Shown: positions 44,920 to 54,721, counted from the first letter of the stretch. The stretch is 64,000 nucleotides of DNA from Desulfoferula mesophila (GCF_037076455.1 NZ_AP028679.1:3301501-3365500); one strand, 5' to 3'. Notes: a model not told the origin generated them from the sequence alone. Program-made: numbers and translations.

Positions 44920-45249
44920 ATGGCCGATGAAGGCATGTTCCCTTGGAAAGATTTGCCCTTGGGCTGCGCCGGGACCGAACCCGGCTCCAGCCGCCGCTTC
45001 AACACCGGCGACTGGCGCAGCCGCCGCTACCCGGTGACCGACCGGGAAACCTGCATCAAGTGCGGGTTGTGCTGGATCATCTGCCCAGACATGGCGTATA
45101 GCCCCGACCCCAAGGACGAGGGCTACTTCACCTGGGATGGTTACTACTGCAAAGGCTGTGGCATCTGCATCGAAGAATGTCCCAAGGACGCCATCAGCTG
45201 GAAGGAAGAGAAGGAGGAGGACAAATATGGGCCGGCGTGTGGGGCTTGA
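44920..45249 (+). CDS. porD: Pyruvate:ferredoxin oxidoreductase, delta (ferredoxin-like) subunit
   Basis: 109 aa with two 4Fe-4S motifs, CIKCGLCWIICPD and CKGCGICIEECPKDA. It passes electrons from the TPP centre to free ferredoxin. Its 3' end overlaps the alpha-subunit start by 23 bp. Confidence 0.93.
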   Translation: MADEGMFPWKDLPLGCAGTEPGSSRRFNTGDWRSRRYPVTDRETCIKCGLCWIICPDMAYSPDPKDEGYFTWDGYYCKGCGICIEECPKDAISWKEEKEEDKYGPACGA

Positions 45250-46402
45250 GGTTTCCTTGGCCTGCGCCGAGGTCGTTGGTCTTTGCAACGCGGACGTGGT
45301 GGCGGCGTATCCCATCACTCCCCAAACCCATATAGTTGAACACCTCTCGGAAATGGTGGCCGACGGCCACCTGGACGCCGAGTTCGTGCCCGTGGAGAGC
45401 GAGCACAGCGCCATGAGCTGCTGCGTGGGCAGCAGCGCGGCGGGCGCCCGCACCTTCACCAGCACCAGCAGCCAGGGCCTGGCCCTGATGCACGAGATCC
45501 TGTTCATCGCCGCCTCCCTGCGGCTTCCCATCGTCATGGCCGTGGCCAACCGCTCCCTGAGCGGCCCCATCAGCATCTGGAACGACCACAGCGACATCAT
45601 GGCCGAGCGCGACATCGGATGGATCCAGACCTTCGCCGAGAACGGCCAGGAGGTGGTGGACCTGACCATGCACGCCTTCAAGGTGGCCGAGGACAAGCGG
45701 GTCTGCCTGCCGGTGGCGGTGAACCTGGACGGCTTCATCCTCACCCACGTCATCGAGCCCATCGAGATGCCCGACAAGGCCGAGGTGGAAGCTTATCTGC
45801 CGGGCTTCGAGCCCAGCCAAAGCCTGGACCCGGCCAATCCCATCTCCATGGGCATAGTGGGTATGCCGGAGATCTACACCGAGGCCAAAAAGGCCAACGC
45901 CGTGGCTCTGGAAGAATCCTACTCGGTGATCAAAGAGCACTGGGAAGGCCTGGCCAAGCAGTTCGGCCGCACCTACAAGCCCATCGAGACCTACCGCACC
46001 GAAGACGCGGACACCGTGTTCGTGACCATGGGTTCCCTGGGCGAGACCACCATGACCGCGGTGGACCAGATGCGCGAGGACGGCATCAAGGTCGGCCAGG
46101 TGCGCATTCGCCTGTGGCGGCCCTTCCCGGTGGACGACTTCATGGAGGCCATCGCCGGAGCCAAGACCCTGATTGTTATCGACCGCGCCCTGAGCCCCGG
46201 CCTGCCGGCCGGTCCGGTAGCCACCGAGCTCAGGGGCATGATGTACGCCAAGGGCGCCAAGCAGTACGTGGCCAACTTCGTCTGCGGCCTGGGCGGCCGG
46301 GACGTGACCCGGGCCCAGTTCGTCGAGATGTACCACTCGGCCCAGAAGGCGGCGGCCAGCGGCGCAGAGATGTCCTGCCAGATGGTGGGGGTGAAAGAAT
46401 GA
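45227..46402 (+). CDS. porA: Pyruvate:ferredoxin oxidoreductase, alpha subunit
   Basis: About 391 aa. VVAAYPITPQTHIVEHLSEM (the YPITP loop), VESEHSAMSCCVGSSAAGAR and STSSQGLALMHEIL are the family signatures. ATG 45227 has an ideal AAGGAGGAGG upstream. It carries the pyrimidine-binding half of the TPP site. A 4-bp overlap with the beta gene shows tight coupling. Confidence 0.95.
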   Translation: MGRRVGLEVSLACAEVVGLCNADVVAAYPITPQTHIVEHLSEMVADGHLDAEFVPVESEHSAMSCCVGSSAAGARTFTSTSSQGLALMHEILFIAASLRLPIVMAVANRSLSGPISIWNDHSDIMAERDIGWIQTFAENGQEVVDLTMHAFKVAEDKRVCLPVAVNLDGFILTHVIEPIEMPDKAEVEAYLPGFEPSQSLDPANPISMGIVGMPEIYTEAKKANAVALEESYSVIKEHWEGLAKQFGRTYKPIETYRTEDADTVFVTMGSLGETTMTAVDQMREDGIKVGQVRIRLWRPFPVDDFMEAIAGAKTLIVIDRALSPGLPAGPVATELRGMMYAKGAKQYVANFVCGLGGRDVTRAQFVEMYHSAQKAAASGAEMSCQMVGVKE

Positions 46403-47355
46403 TTAGCGCAGCCGAAGCACTGAAGGATTTCCAGAAGATAACCCCCAAGACCATTCCCTTGGTGGAGCCTTTCTCCAAGGGCCACCGCGCCTGCCAGGGC
46501 TGCGGCGAGGTCTTGGCCCTCCGGATGGTGGCCAAGGCGGTGGGCATGGACATGATCGCGGTGAGCGCCACCGGATGCATGGAGATCATCTCCTCGTCCT
46601 ACCAGACCGCCTGGGAAACCCCCTGGATTCACGTGGCTTTTGAAAACGCGGCCGCCGTGGCCAGCGGCGTGGAAGCCGGGCGCAAGGCCTTGATTCGCAA
46701 GGGCAAGATCAAGGACACCGGCGCCAAGATCGTGGCCTTCGCCGGTGACGGCGCCACCGCCGACATCGGCCTGCAGGCCCTGTCCGGGGCCCTGGAGCGC
46801 GGCCACGACTTCACCTACATCTGCCTGGACAACGAAGCCTACATGAACACGGGCATCCAGCGGTCCAGTTCCACCCCCTACGGAGCCATGACCACCACCA
46901 GCCCTCCGGGCCCCTTGTCCAAGGGTCAGATGACCTGGAAAAAGAACATGCCCATGATCGCGGCGGCGCACAACGTGCCTTACGTGGCCACCGCCTCCCC
47001 GGCCTGGCATGTGGACCTGATGAACAAGGTGAAGAAGGCGGTGACCATCCCCGGTCCGGCCTACATTCACATCTACAGCCCCTGCCCCACCGGCTGGCGT
47101 TGCGGCCCCGAGACTTCCATCGAGGCGGCCCGCCTGGCGGTGCAGACCAAGGTGTTCCCTCTCTTCGAGGTGATCGACGGCCAGTTCATCCTGAGCCGCG
47201 AGATCAAAAAGCCCAAGCCCGTCGAGGAATATCTCAAGGGACAACGGCGGTTTAGTCACCTTAAGCCGGAAGATGTGGCCTACATACAAAAACGAGTGGA
47301 CGCGGACTATGAACGTCTGCTAAAGTTAGTTCAGGTCACCAACCCGGAGGCCTAA
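46399..47355 (+). CDS. porB: Pyruvate:ferredoxin oxidoreductase, beta subunit
   Basis: About 318 aa. Cys residues for the proximal 4Fe-4S cluster are in HRACQGCGEVLALRM and SATGCME, and further on PCPTGWRCGPE. The TPP-magnesium motif is FAGDGATADIG, then LDNEAYMNTGIQRSS. Last gene of the operon, followed 16 bp later by a strong terminator. Confidence 0.95.
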   Translation: MISAAEALKDFQKITPKTIPLVEPFSKGHRACQGCGEVLALRMVAKAVGMDMIAVSATGCMEIISSSYQTAWETPWIHVAFENAAAVASGVEAGRKALIRKGKIKDTGAKIVAFAGDGATADIGLQALSGALERGHDFTYICLDNEAYMNTGIQRSSSTPYGAMTTTSPPGPLSKGQMTWKKNMPMIAAAHNVPYVATASPAWHVDLMNKVKKAVTIPGPAYIHIYSPCPTGWRCGPETSIEAARLAVQTKVFPLFEVIDGQFILSREIKKPKPVEEYLKGQRRFSHLKPEDVAYIQKRVDADYERLLKLVQVTNPEA

Positions 47356-47371
47356 TTACATAGCCCCCCAC

Positions 47372-47440
47372 CCCTGCGTGCCACTGTCCGCTTTGTAAAA
47401 ATTTTACTGGGCGGTGGCACGCAGGGATTCTTTTTTTTAA
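47372..47440 (+). terminator. Rho-independent terminator of the por operon
   Basis: CCCTGCGTGCCAC (47372-47384) pairs with GTGGCACGCAGGG (47414-47426), followed by ATTCTTTTTTTT. The loop is about 29 nt. Confidence 0.88.
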
Positions 47441-47655
47441 CACCTAATGTTAGATGTGAATCTACCCAACCGGCGGACGGCTTGATAAGCGAGGCAGCGG
47501 ACCAGGGGCGCCGTTACGTCGCAGGCTGGCTTTGCCGCTCTGGCGTCAGTTCGCTCGGCTTGAAATAGAAAAGACCGTCGTCCGGCACTTCATGGCGGGT
47601 GTTGGCGCCTTGGCTTCAGCCAGGCGACCGCCTCTTGTTTCCCAAGCCCCCTCCC
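47441..47655. other. Short intergenic stretch, nothing recognised
   Basis: About 215 bp between the por terminator and the end of the convergent radical SAM gene. Open frames here are shadows without ribosome-binding sites. Confidence 0.35.
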
Positions 47656-48603
47656 CTACTCCCGCCAGCGGGGCACCATCTTCTCGGTGGCCGAAGCCAA
47701 GCCCTGCACATAGCCCCGGCTCAGGCCCAGACGCTGCATGGCCTCGGTGGCCTCTTGGTACTCGGCCTGTTTGATGCGCCGCTCCATCCCCGGCGTCTCG
47801 GCGGCCTTGTAGGTGGGAAAATACTGGCTCATCAGGCTGACCCAGGCCCCAGGGCCGCAGATCTCGGCGATCCGGGCCAAGACCTGGGGCGAACCGGAAA
47901 GCCCGTTGGGCAACACCAGGTGGCGCACCATCACCCCCCGGTAGGCGATGCCGTCGTCCTCCAGCTTGAGGTTGCCCACCTGGCGGTGCATCTCGGCCAG
48001 GGCGCTCTGGGCGCCGGCCACGTAGTTGGCGGCCTGGGATAGGCGCTCGGCCACCGCCTCGTCGGCGTACTTGAGGTCTGGCAGGTAGATGTCGATCAGG
48101 CCTTCCATCTGGCGCAGCACCGCCGCGCTCTCGTAGCCCGAGGTGTTGTACACCACCGGCAGGGCCAAGCCGTAGCCCCGGGCGATGGCCAGGGCCTTGA
48201 GGATCACCACCAGGTGGGGGGTGGGGGTCACCAGGTTGATATTGTGGGCGCCCGCCATCTCCAGGCCCAAAAACACCCCGGCCAGGTCCTGGGGACTGGT
48301 CTCTTCGCCGCCCCCGGCCTGGCTGATCTGCCAGTTCTGGCAAAAGCGGCAGGCCAGGGTGCAGCCCGCGAAAAACACGGTGCCCGAGCCCTTGGTTCCG
48401 CTGATGGGCGGCTCTTCGCCGAAGTGCAGTTGGCTGGTGTTCACCGCCGCCGTTTGGGCGGCGGCCCGGCAAAAGCCCAGCTCCCCGGCCAGGCGGTCCA
48501 CCCGGCAGCGGCGGGGGCACAGGACGCAGGAGCGCAGGGATTTCTCCAGGCGCGCGGCAACGCGCTCATACTCCCCCGGCGGGGGAAAAAGTTCGGCGCT
48601 CAT
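47656..48603 (-). CDS. Radical SAM protein, PflA-like
   Basis: 315 aa. An N-terminal Cys group (SCVLCPRRCRVDR, GFCRAA) precedes the radical SAM motif FFAGCTLACRFCQNWQIS (CxxxCxxC), VTPTPHL and YNTSGYES. It belongs to the glycyl-radical-activase-like group whose partners are often unknown. It lies 7 bp after an aldehyde dehydrogenase gene on the same strand, and a DUF362 gene precedes that; DUF362 proteins and radical SAM enzymes are both common in anaerobes. Confidence 0.85.
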   Translation of the reverse strand: MSAELFPPPGEYERVAARLEKSLRSCVLCPRRCRVDRLAGELGFCRAAAQTAAVNTSQLHFGEEPPISGTKGSGTVFFAGCTLACRFCQNWQISQAGGGEETSPQDLAGVFLGLEMAGAHNINLVTPTPHLVVILKALAIARGYGLALPVVYNTSGYESAAVLRQMEGLIDIYLPDLKYADEAVAERLSQAANYVAGAQSALAEMHRQVGNLKLEDDGIAYRGVMVRHLVLPNGLSGSPQVLARIAEICGPGAWVSLMSQYFPTYKAAETPGMERRIKQAEYQEATEAMQRLGLSRGYVQGLASATEKMVPRWRE

Positions 48604-48610
48604 CCATCCC

Positions 48611-50170
48611 TCAGTCGGCCCGGAACATGCGGGGCAACAGCCTGATCAGGCGGCGCAGCCCGGCGGCGCGGCGCTCCAGGCCGTGGCCGTAAAGAAACTC
48701 CACGAGGCCCTTGAGGCCCTGGTATTGCTCTCGGCTCTGAGGATACCACCACAGGTCGCGCTTGGCCCAAGGCAACAGGTCGTTCACGATGGTCTGCACC
48801 TGGGTCATCTCGTTGAAGCCCTCGCGGCCGTGGCTGCGGCCCAGGCCCGAGTTTTTGAAGCCGCCCCAGGGGGCCTCGGCCAGGCCGTGGCTCATGAGGT
48901 GGTCGTTGATCATCACCACCCCGGCCTTCACCCTCCGGGCCAGGCGCAGGGCCGCCCCCCGGTCCTTGGACCACACCGAGCCGGTGAGCCCCAGGTCCGA
49001 GTCGTTGGCCAGGTGCACCGCCTGGTCCATGTTGCCCACGGGCATCACCGCCACCACCGGGCCGAAGGTCTCCTCGCGCATCACCCGCATGCCGTGATCC
49101 ACCTGGGTGAGCACCGTGGCGGGCAGGAAGTTGGGGCCCGCGGGGCAGGCGCTCTGAGCGAAAATCTTGGCCCCGTGGGCCAGGGCGTCGGCGATGTGGG
49201 CCTTGACCAGCTCCACCTGGCGCAGGGTGGTCATGGCCCCCAGGTCCACCTGGAAGTCGGTGTCGTAGCCCACCCTGAGCGCCCGGACCCTGTTTCCCAG
49301 GCGCTCCAGGAAGGCCGTGGCCACGCCGTGGTGCACGTAGATGCGCTCCACTCCGCCGCAGGTCTGGCCGGTGTTGACCATGCCCCCCCAGGCCGCCCCG
49401 GCGGCCGCCCGCTCCAGGTCGGCGTCCGGGCACACCAGCATGGCGTCGTTGCCCCCCAGCTCCAGGTTCACCGGGGTCAGGCTGGGCGCGGCCAGGGTCA
49501 TCAGCTCGCGGCCCACCGCCACCGAGCCGGTGAAGAACAGCTTGTCCACCCCGGCCTCCAGCATGGCCGGGCCCGCCTGGCGTCCGGGCAGGTTGAGGCA
49601 GGTGAACACCCCCGGCGGCAGGCCCCCGGCGGCCAGGCAGCGGCTCATGGCCCGGGCCACCATCTGGGTCTCGCTGGCCATCTTGAGCAGCACGCAGTTG
49701 CCCGCCAGCAGGGCGCAGACCACCTCGGAAAAGGGGATGGTGAAGGGATAGTTCCAGGGGCTGATGATGCCCACCACTCCCCAGGGTTGGCGGGCCAGGC
49801 GGGTGCGTTTGTTGGCCAACAGCCACAGGGCCGGGCCGGGATGCGCGTCCTTGAGCCAAGCCTTGGCCTTTTTGGCGTAATAGTCGGCCGCCGCGGTGGC
49901 GGGCAAAACCTCGGCCACCAGGGCGTCGGTTCGGGTCTTGCCGTTGTCTCGGGCTATGGTCTCGGCCAGGTGGTCGGCGTTGTCGGCCAGGAAGTCGCGC
50001 ACCTTTTGGATGGCCTTGGCCCGCTGCTTAATCGGCGTGGCCGCCCAGGCCGGTTGGGCCCGGCGGGCCGCCTGGGCCGCGGCCAGCACCTCCGAGGGCC
50101 CCTGCAAGGGCACTCGCCCGATCTCTTCGCCGGTGGCGGGATTGATGCAAATGGTCTCGTCCATGTTCAA
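48611..50170 (-). CDS. Aldehyde dehydrogenase family protein
   Basis: 519 aa. NAD-binding and catalytic motifs are present: GIISPWNYPFTIPFSE (Asn), FFTGSVAVGREL, LELGGNDAMLV (catalytic Glu) and MVNTGQTCGGVERIYVH (catalytic Cys), and the end motif PWGGFKNSGLGRSHGREG. A C-terminal extension of about 60 residues (DLWWYPQSREQYQGLKGL) occurs in a subset of the family. Substrate unknown. 20 bp after the DUF362 gene, 7 bp before the radical SAM gene. Confidence 0.92.
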   Translation of the reverse strand: MNMDETICINPATGEEIGRVPLQGPSEVLAAAQAARRAQPAWAATPIKQRAKAIQKVRDFLADNADHLAETIARDNGKTRTDALVAEVLPATAAADYYAKKAKAWLKDAHPGPALWLLANKRTRLARQPWGVVGIISPWNYPFTIPFSEVVCALLAGNCVLLKMASETQMVARAMSRCLAAGGLPPGVFTCLNLPGRQAGPAMLEAGVDKLFFTGSVAVGRELMTLAAPSLTPVNLELGGNDAMLVCPDADLERAAAGAAWGGMVNTGQTCGGVERIYVHHGVATAFLERLGNRVRALRVGYDTDFQVDLGAMTTLRQVELVKAHIADALAHGAKIFAQSACPAGPNFLPATVLTQVDHGMRVMREETFGPVVAVMPVGNMDQAVHLANDSDLGLTGSVWSKDRGAALRLARRVKAGVVMINDHLMSHGLAEAPWGGFKNSGLGRSHGREGFNEMTQVQTIVNDLLPWAKRDLWWYPQSREQYQGLKGLVEFLYGHGLERRAAGLRRLIRLLPRMFRAD

Positions 50171-50190
50171 CTCACTCCAGGTCGTCGGTT

Positions 50191-51621
50191 TCAGCCCGCC
50201 AGCCTATGGCCGAGGCGCCCGGCGCGCATGCGCAGATAGGCCAGGTTGATGGGAAGCAGCAGCCGCAGGTCGAAGTTGGGGTTGGCCACCCCGCCCAGGG
50301 AGGCCAGGTAGTGCACGTGGTCGGCCACGCTCATGGTGCAGGCCGGGGCGTGCAGCCAGCGCCGCCCCCGCCCGGCCAGGCAGCGGCCCAGGGCCTGGAC
50401 GGTCTTGAAGATCAGGTCGTTGCCGGGCCGCCGGTGGGGGTTGTGGGCCTGGGGGGGCAGGTAGCTGGGCTTGATGATCACCGATTCCCCGTCGATCTCC
50501 CCCTGCCAGGAGGTGCAGGACCCGGCGAAGAGCACCTTTTCGTCCGGGGCCAGGTTCAAGGGCCCCTCCACCCGCCCCACCACGTAGCGCACCTTGCCCA
50601 TCTTGCTCTCCACCAGGGGGTCGAAACCCCGCAGGATGTGCATGGCTTCTTGCAGGGCTCCCGGACAGCCCCCCCAGCAGTAGTCGCGGGAATGCGCCTC
50701 GGGAAAGGCGCCCACCGTGCAGGTGAGCGGACCGTCCTGGAAATAGTCGTCCACCCGCTCCAAACAAAACTGAAAGTTTTCGGTGCGCCGCTGGACTTCG
50801 TCCAGAGGAAAGTCGCCGCAGATCTCTATCTCGTTCAGGTCCAGGGGGCCCAGGCCCCGCGCCGCGGCCAGCTTCAGGTGAATCAGCTGGGACGGCTGCA
50901 CCCGCACCATGGCGCAGCCCACCGCGTCCACCGCGCAAGGGTTGGTGCCCATGACGATGGCCCCCAGATCAAAGGGGTCGGGGGTGAGCATCATTTTTTG
51001 CCCGGCCACGATGCCGTCGATGGCGATGAAATCCTGGCCGGCCGCCTGGTTGATATCGGCTATCTTGTGTTCCAAAAAGCTGTTGTGATCCAGCAGGCGG
51101 TGGGGGTCGTCCTGGATGCCGATGAAGTTCTTGAGGCTCAGGGTCATGCGGGTCCAGGGATGGGCCTTGAACTTGGGCAGGTTGAAGATGAAGTCCGCCT
51201 CCAAGACCGGCCGGGGCAGGTAGATCTCCCGGCGCAGGCCGCCCGCGCCCACGGCCACCCTGCGGTGGGGAGTCTCGTCAAAGTAGTGGGCCTTGGCCCC
51301 CTGGCGGCGCAGAACCGCGGGATAGCCCGCCTGGTCGAAGCAAAAGCGGGTGGGCACGGTGATGCCCGAGCGCTCGCCCACCCCCAGCTCGCTGATTTCC
51401 GGGCCGCCCACCTTTTTGGCGGCCATCAGCGCCCCTTCCAAGAACTCGGGGCGGGTGTAGGCATAGGGAAACACCTCGCGGTGGGCCAACACCACGTTGG
51501 GCTTGGCCAGCACCTTGCCCCGGGGCTTTACCCCCAGCTCGGCCATGCCTTCGGCGATGATCCCGGCGATTAGGCCGGGGTCGTAGCGGTCGCAGCGGCG
51601 GATGATCACCTTGGGCTTCAC
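50191..51621 (-). CDS. DUF362-domain protein
   Basis: 476 aa. GKVLAKPNVVLAHREVFPYA, FIFNLPKFKAHPWTRMTLSLKN-type spacing and VDAVGCAMVRVQP are typical of DUF362, a family of unknown but redox-linked role, often with ferredoxin domains. No CxxCxxC ferredoxin cluster is seen here, although single Cys residues recur (RDYCWGGCPGALQ). The C-terminal 150 residues carry GSCTSWQGE. First gene of the group with aldehyde dehydrogenase and radical SAM genes; the YedK gene precedes it with a 9-bp gap. Confidence 0.85.
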   Translation of the reverse strand: MKPKVIIRRCDRYDPGLIAGIIAEGMAELGVKPRGKVLAKPNVVLAHREVFPYAYTRPEFLEGALMAAKKVGGPEISELGVGERSGITVPTRFCFDQAGYPAVLRRQGAKAHYFDETPHRRVAVGAGGLRREIYLPRPVLEADFIFNLPKFKAHPWTRMTLSLKNFIGIQDDPHRLLDHNSFLEHKIADINQAAGQDFIAIDGIVAGQKMMLTPDPFDLGAIVMGTNPCAVDAVGCAMVRVQPSQLIHLKLAAARGLGPLDLNEIEICGDFPLDEVQRRTENFQFCLERVDDYFQDGPLTCTVGAFPEAHSRDYCWGGCPGALQEAMHILRGFDPLVESKMGKVRYVVGRVEGPLNLAPDEKVLFAGSCTSWQGEIDGESVIIKPSYLPPQAHNPHRRPGNDLIFKTVQALGRCLAGRGRRWLHAPACTMSVADHVHYLASLGGVANPNFDLRLLLPINLAYLRMRAGRLGHRLAG

Positions 51622-51630
51622 GGCGTCCCC

Positions 51631-52317
51631 CTAGCCAAAAAGTTCTCCGGACACGGCCACCGGCTCCAGGAGCTCCGGTCCCTCGCTGGCCGCCGAGTTG
51701 ACCCGCCGCGATACGGGATGGGCCTGCATGTCCCGGGCCGCATAGGGCCGGAGCAGCCCGCCCAGCTCGGCGGGCGGGGTCTCGGGGTCCAGCCAGGCGG
51801 CCTCGTCCCCGGGCTGGAGCATCACCGGCATCCGCTCATGGATGGGCGCCACCACATGGTTGGCCGTGGTGGTGATGATGGTGAAGCTCCTGAGCTCCTC
51901 CCCCTCCGGCCCGTGCCAGCGATCCCACAGCCCGGCCAGGGCAAAGGGCGCCCGGTCCCGGCGGGCCAGAAAATAGGGCTGCTTGCCCTGGGCGGTCGAG
52001 GCCCACTCGAAAAAGCCGTCCGCCGGCACCAGGCAGCGGCTTCGGCGAAAAGGCCCGCGATAGGCGGGCTTGTCGGCCACGGTCTCGGCTCGGGCGTTGA
52101 TCATCTTGTAGCCCACCCGCTCCTCTTTGGCCCAGGCGGGCACCAGGCCCCAGCGCAACAGCTCGCCGCGCCGCCCCTCTTCCCCGGCCAGCACGGCCAG
52201 GGCCTCCTGGCCCGGCGCCAGGTTGAAGCGGGGCGCATACCCCGGCGGCCCCGCAGAGAAGCTGAACCGGTCCTGGTATTCGGCGAGGCTTTTGCTTTGG
52301 GTGAAACGGCCGCACAT
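51631..52317 (-). CDS. SOS response-associated peptidase (YedK/HMCES family)
   Basis: About 228 aa. Mature start MCGRFTQS exposes the catalytic Cys2 after Met removal. Further family motifs are WGLVPAWA, MINARAETV, RCLVPADGFFEW (the active-site Glu near the end) and IHERMPVML (His). These proteins form a stable thiazolidine crosslink with abasic sites in single-stranded DNA. ATG 52317 is fixed by the required MCGR start; a longer frame upstream is spurious. Confidence 0.93.
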   Translation of the reverse strand: MCGRFTQSKSLAEYQDRFSFSAGPPGYAPRFNLAPGQEALAVLAGEEGRRGELLRWGLVPAWAKEERVGYKMINARAETVADKPAYRGPFRRSRCLVPADGFFEWASTAQGKQPYFLARRDRAPFALAGLWDRWHGPEGEELRSFTIITTTANHVVAPIHERMPVMLQPGDEAAWLDPETPPAELGGLLRPYAARDMQAHPVSRRVNSAASEGPELLEPVAVSGELFG

Positions 52318-52351
52318 GGTGGGACTATTTGAGCACAGCGGAGGCCGAGAA

Positions 52352-53059
52352 TCAATCGCCGGCCGCCGCCCGGTCCAGGTACAGGAGCAACTCCTCTTGG
52401 GGCCGCAGACGGGCGGCGGGCATCTGGGGGTCGCCGCCACGCAGACGGGCCACCACCGGGGCCTTGGCCGCTCCGCTCACCAAAAGCAGTATCTGCCGGG
52501 CCTGGTTGAGAGCCCACAGGCTCAGGCTCACCCGAGGCACCGAGGGCTCCAGGTGAGCCGGCGCGGGCACCGGCACCACCCAGGCCGCGCCCTGGGCCAG
52601 GCCGTGGCCGCCGGGGAACAGGCTGGCCACGTGGCCGTCCGGGCCCAGGCCCAAGAGCGCCAGATCAAACTCGGGCCGCCCCTGCTGCGCAAAATAGCCC
52701 TTGAGCCGCCACTCGTAGTCCCGGGCCGCCTCCTGGGGGGCGAGCTGGCCCCGGATGGGATGGAGGTTGTCCGGGGGCAGGGCCTGGGGCGGGCCCAAGG
52801 CGGCCAGCGCCGCGCCCCGGTTGCTGTCCGGGTGCTCGGCGGGCACGCAGCGCTCGTCCCCCCAAAACACCTGGGTCTGGGCCCAGGGAAAGGCGGGGTC
52901 GCCGCCCATTAGCCGATAAGCCTCCAGGGGGGTGGAGCCCCCGGCCAGGGCCAGGCTGAACTCCCCCCGGGCCTCCACCGCCCGCAGCGCGGCGGCGCGC
53001 ACGAACTCGGCCGTGGCCCGGGACAGGGCCGCCTGGTCCTCGAATACCTCCACTCGCAT
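52352..53059 (-). CDS. pgl: 6-phosphogluconolactonase
   Basis: About 235 aa. FSLALAGGSTPLEAYRLM, VFWGDERCVPAEHPDSN and LALLGLGPDGHVASLFPG are the family signatures. It hydrolyses 6-phosphogluconolactone, the product of Zwf. ATG 53059 lies 4 bp downstream of the zwf stop, so the two form one transcript. Confidence 0.93.
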   Translation of the reverse strand: MRVEVFEDQAALSRATAEFVRAAALRAVEARGEFSLALAGGSTPLEAYRLMGGDPAFPWAQTQVFWGDERCVPAEHPDSNRGAALAALGPPQALPPDNLHPIRGQLAPQEAARDYEWRLKGYFAQQGRPEFDLALLGLGPDGHVASLFPGGHGLAQGAAWVVPVPAPAHLEPSVPRVSLSLWALNQARQILLLVSGAAKAPVVARLRGGDPQMPAARLRPQEELLLYLDRAAAGD

Positions 53060-53063
53060 GGCC

Positions 53064-54581
53064 CTACTCCAGCGGGTTGTTGTAGGGGTGGCCGGGCCAG
53101 AGCTTGGCCGCGTCGCTGGGGCCCCAGCTGCCCGCCCGGTAGCGGTGCAGACGGTCGGCCCGGTCGCCGCATTGCTCGCAGGCCTCCAACACCGGGTCCA
53201 AAAAGGCCCAGCAAAGCTCCACCCCGTCTTGCCGCCAAAAGAGCATCTGGTCGCCCAGCATGGCGTCGACCAGGGCCTTTTCATAGGCCTCCATGCCCTG
53301 GCGGCCCGCCTGGTCCTGATAGGAGAAATGCAGGCGCACGGTGCGCAGGCCCACCTGAGCCCCCGGCTGCTTGGCCTGGAAATAGAGGGTGATCTCCTCC
53401 TTGGGCTGGATGTCCAACACCAGGCGGTTGGTCTGAATGTCCTCTCCCAACACCCGGCGGAACAGGGAATGGGGCACCTCGCGGAAGTTAATGGTGATGC
53501 GGGTGAGCTTTTCGGTGAGGCGCTTGCCGCTGGTCAGGTAGAAAGGCACCCCCTGCCAGCGCCAGTTGTCCACGTACACCTTCATGGCGGCAAAGGTGGG
53601 GGCCAGGGAGCTGGGGTCCACCCCCGGTTCGGCCCGGTAGGCGGGCACCGGCTTGCCGTCGATCTCCCCGGCCTCGTACTGGGCCAGTACCAGGTAGTCG
53701 TACAGCTCCTCCAGGGGGAAGGGGCGCAGGCTGCGGAACAGCTTGGTGCGCTCGTCGCGCACCCGGTCGGCCTCGAAAAGCGAGGGCGGCTCGGCGGCCA
53801 CCAGGGCCAAAAGCTGCATCATGTGGTTTTGGAACATGTCCCTGAGCACCCCGGCCTGCTCGTAGTAGCCGGCGCGGTGCTCCACCCCCAGGGTCTCGCC
53901 AGTAACGATGGACACCTGGTCGATGAAGTTGCGGTTCCACAGGGGCTCGAAGATGGCGTTGGCAAAGCGGAACATCATGATGTTTTGCACCGTCTCCTTG
54001 GCCAGGTAGTGGTCGATGCGAAACACCTGATGCTCCTGGAAGCCTTGGCCGATGGCCCGGTTTAGCTCCCGGCTGGATTCCAGGTCGCGGCCAAAGGGCT
54101 TTTCCACCACCAGCCGCCGCCAGCCCCGCTCTTCTTGCGACAGCCCCGCCCGGGCCAGGGTGACGGCCATGGTCTGGTAGAGAGTGGGGGGAATGGCCAG
54201 CTCCAGGATGCGGTTGCCCCCCACCCCGTGCCGGGCGTCCAGTTCGTCCAGGCGTGTGGCCAGGGCCTGGTAGCTCTCCACCTGGTCGTAGACCACCGCC
54301 TGGTAGTGCAACCGGTCGGCAAAGGCCTGCCAGGCGCCCATGTCCAGGCCCCTGCTCTCCACCGCCTGGCGCATTTTGTCCTGAAACTGCTCCCGGCTCA
54401 TCTCGCTGCGGGCCGCGCCGCAGATGTAGAAATGCTCGGGCGTGGCCCCGGAGGCGAACAAGCGGTACAGGGCGGGCACCAGCTTGCGCCCGGTGAGGTC
54501 GCCCGAGGCCCCGAAGATCACCACCGCGCAGTCTTCGGGCCGCTTGAGCGTATCCGGAGGGTTCAACTTGTCTGGGGCCAT
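53064..54581 (-). CDS. zwf: Glucose-6-phosphate 1-dehydrogenase
   Basis: 505 aa, normal length. The dinucleotide loop is VIFGASGDLTGRKLVPAL, the substrate site FRIDHYLAKETVQNIMMFRF contains RIDHYLGK in the variant RIDHYLAK, and VEKPFGRDLESS is also conserved. First committed step of the oxidative pentose phosphate pathway, making NADPH. It is followed by pgl; no gnd is seen nearby. Confidence 0.95.
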   Translation of the reverse strand: MAPDKLNPPDTLKRPEDCAVVIFGASGDLTGRKLVPALYRLFASGATPEHFYICGAARSEMSREQFQDKMRQAVESRGLDMGAWQAFADRLHYQAVVYDQVESYQALATRLDELDARHGVGGNRILELAIPPTLYQTMAVTLARAGLSQEERGWRRLVVEKPFGRDLESSRELNRAIGQGFQEHQVFRIDHYLAKETVQNIMMFRFANAIFEPLWNRNFIDQVSIVTGETLGVEHRAGYYEQAGVLRDMFQNHMMQLLALVAAEPPSLFEADRVRDERTKLFRSLRPFPLEELYDYLVLAQYEAGEIDGKPVPAYRAEPGVDPSSLAPTFAAMKVYVDNWRWQGVPFYLTSGKRLTEKLTRITINFREVPHSLFRRVLGEDIQTNRLVLDIQPKEEITLYFQAKQPGAQVGLRTVRLHFSYQDQAGRQGMEAYEKALVDAMLGDQMLFWRQDGVELCWAFLDPVLEACEQCGDRADRLHRYRAGSWGPSDAAKLWPGHPYNNPLE

Positions 54582-54670
54582 GTCCTACTCCCAAGGTTGT
54601 TGCCCGGCGCGCTTATCGCATCTTCAGAATAGCAGATCGATGCCACTCCCCGGCCAGCCCCAAAAATAAA

Positions 54671-54699
54671 CCCGGACGGGAGACGTGCTCCCGTCCGGG
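54671..54699 (-). terminator. Rho-independent terminator of the transketolase gene
   Basis: CCCGGACGGGAG (54671-54682) pairs with CTCCCGTCCGGG (54688-54699). Read on the minus strand TTTATTTTTG follows. Confidence 0.85.
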
Positions 54700-54721
54700 T
54701 CTTGATTCGCCAAAGATCGCT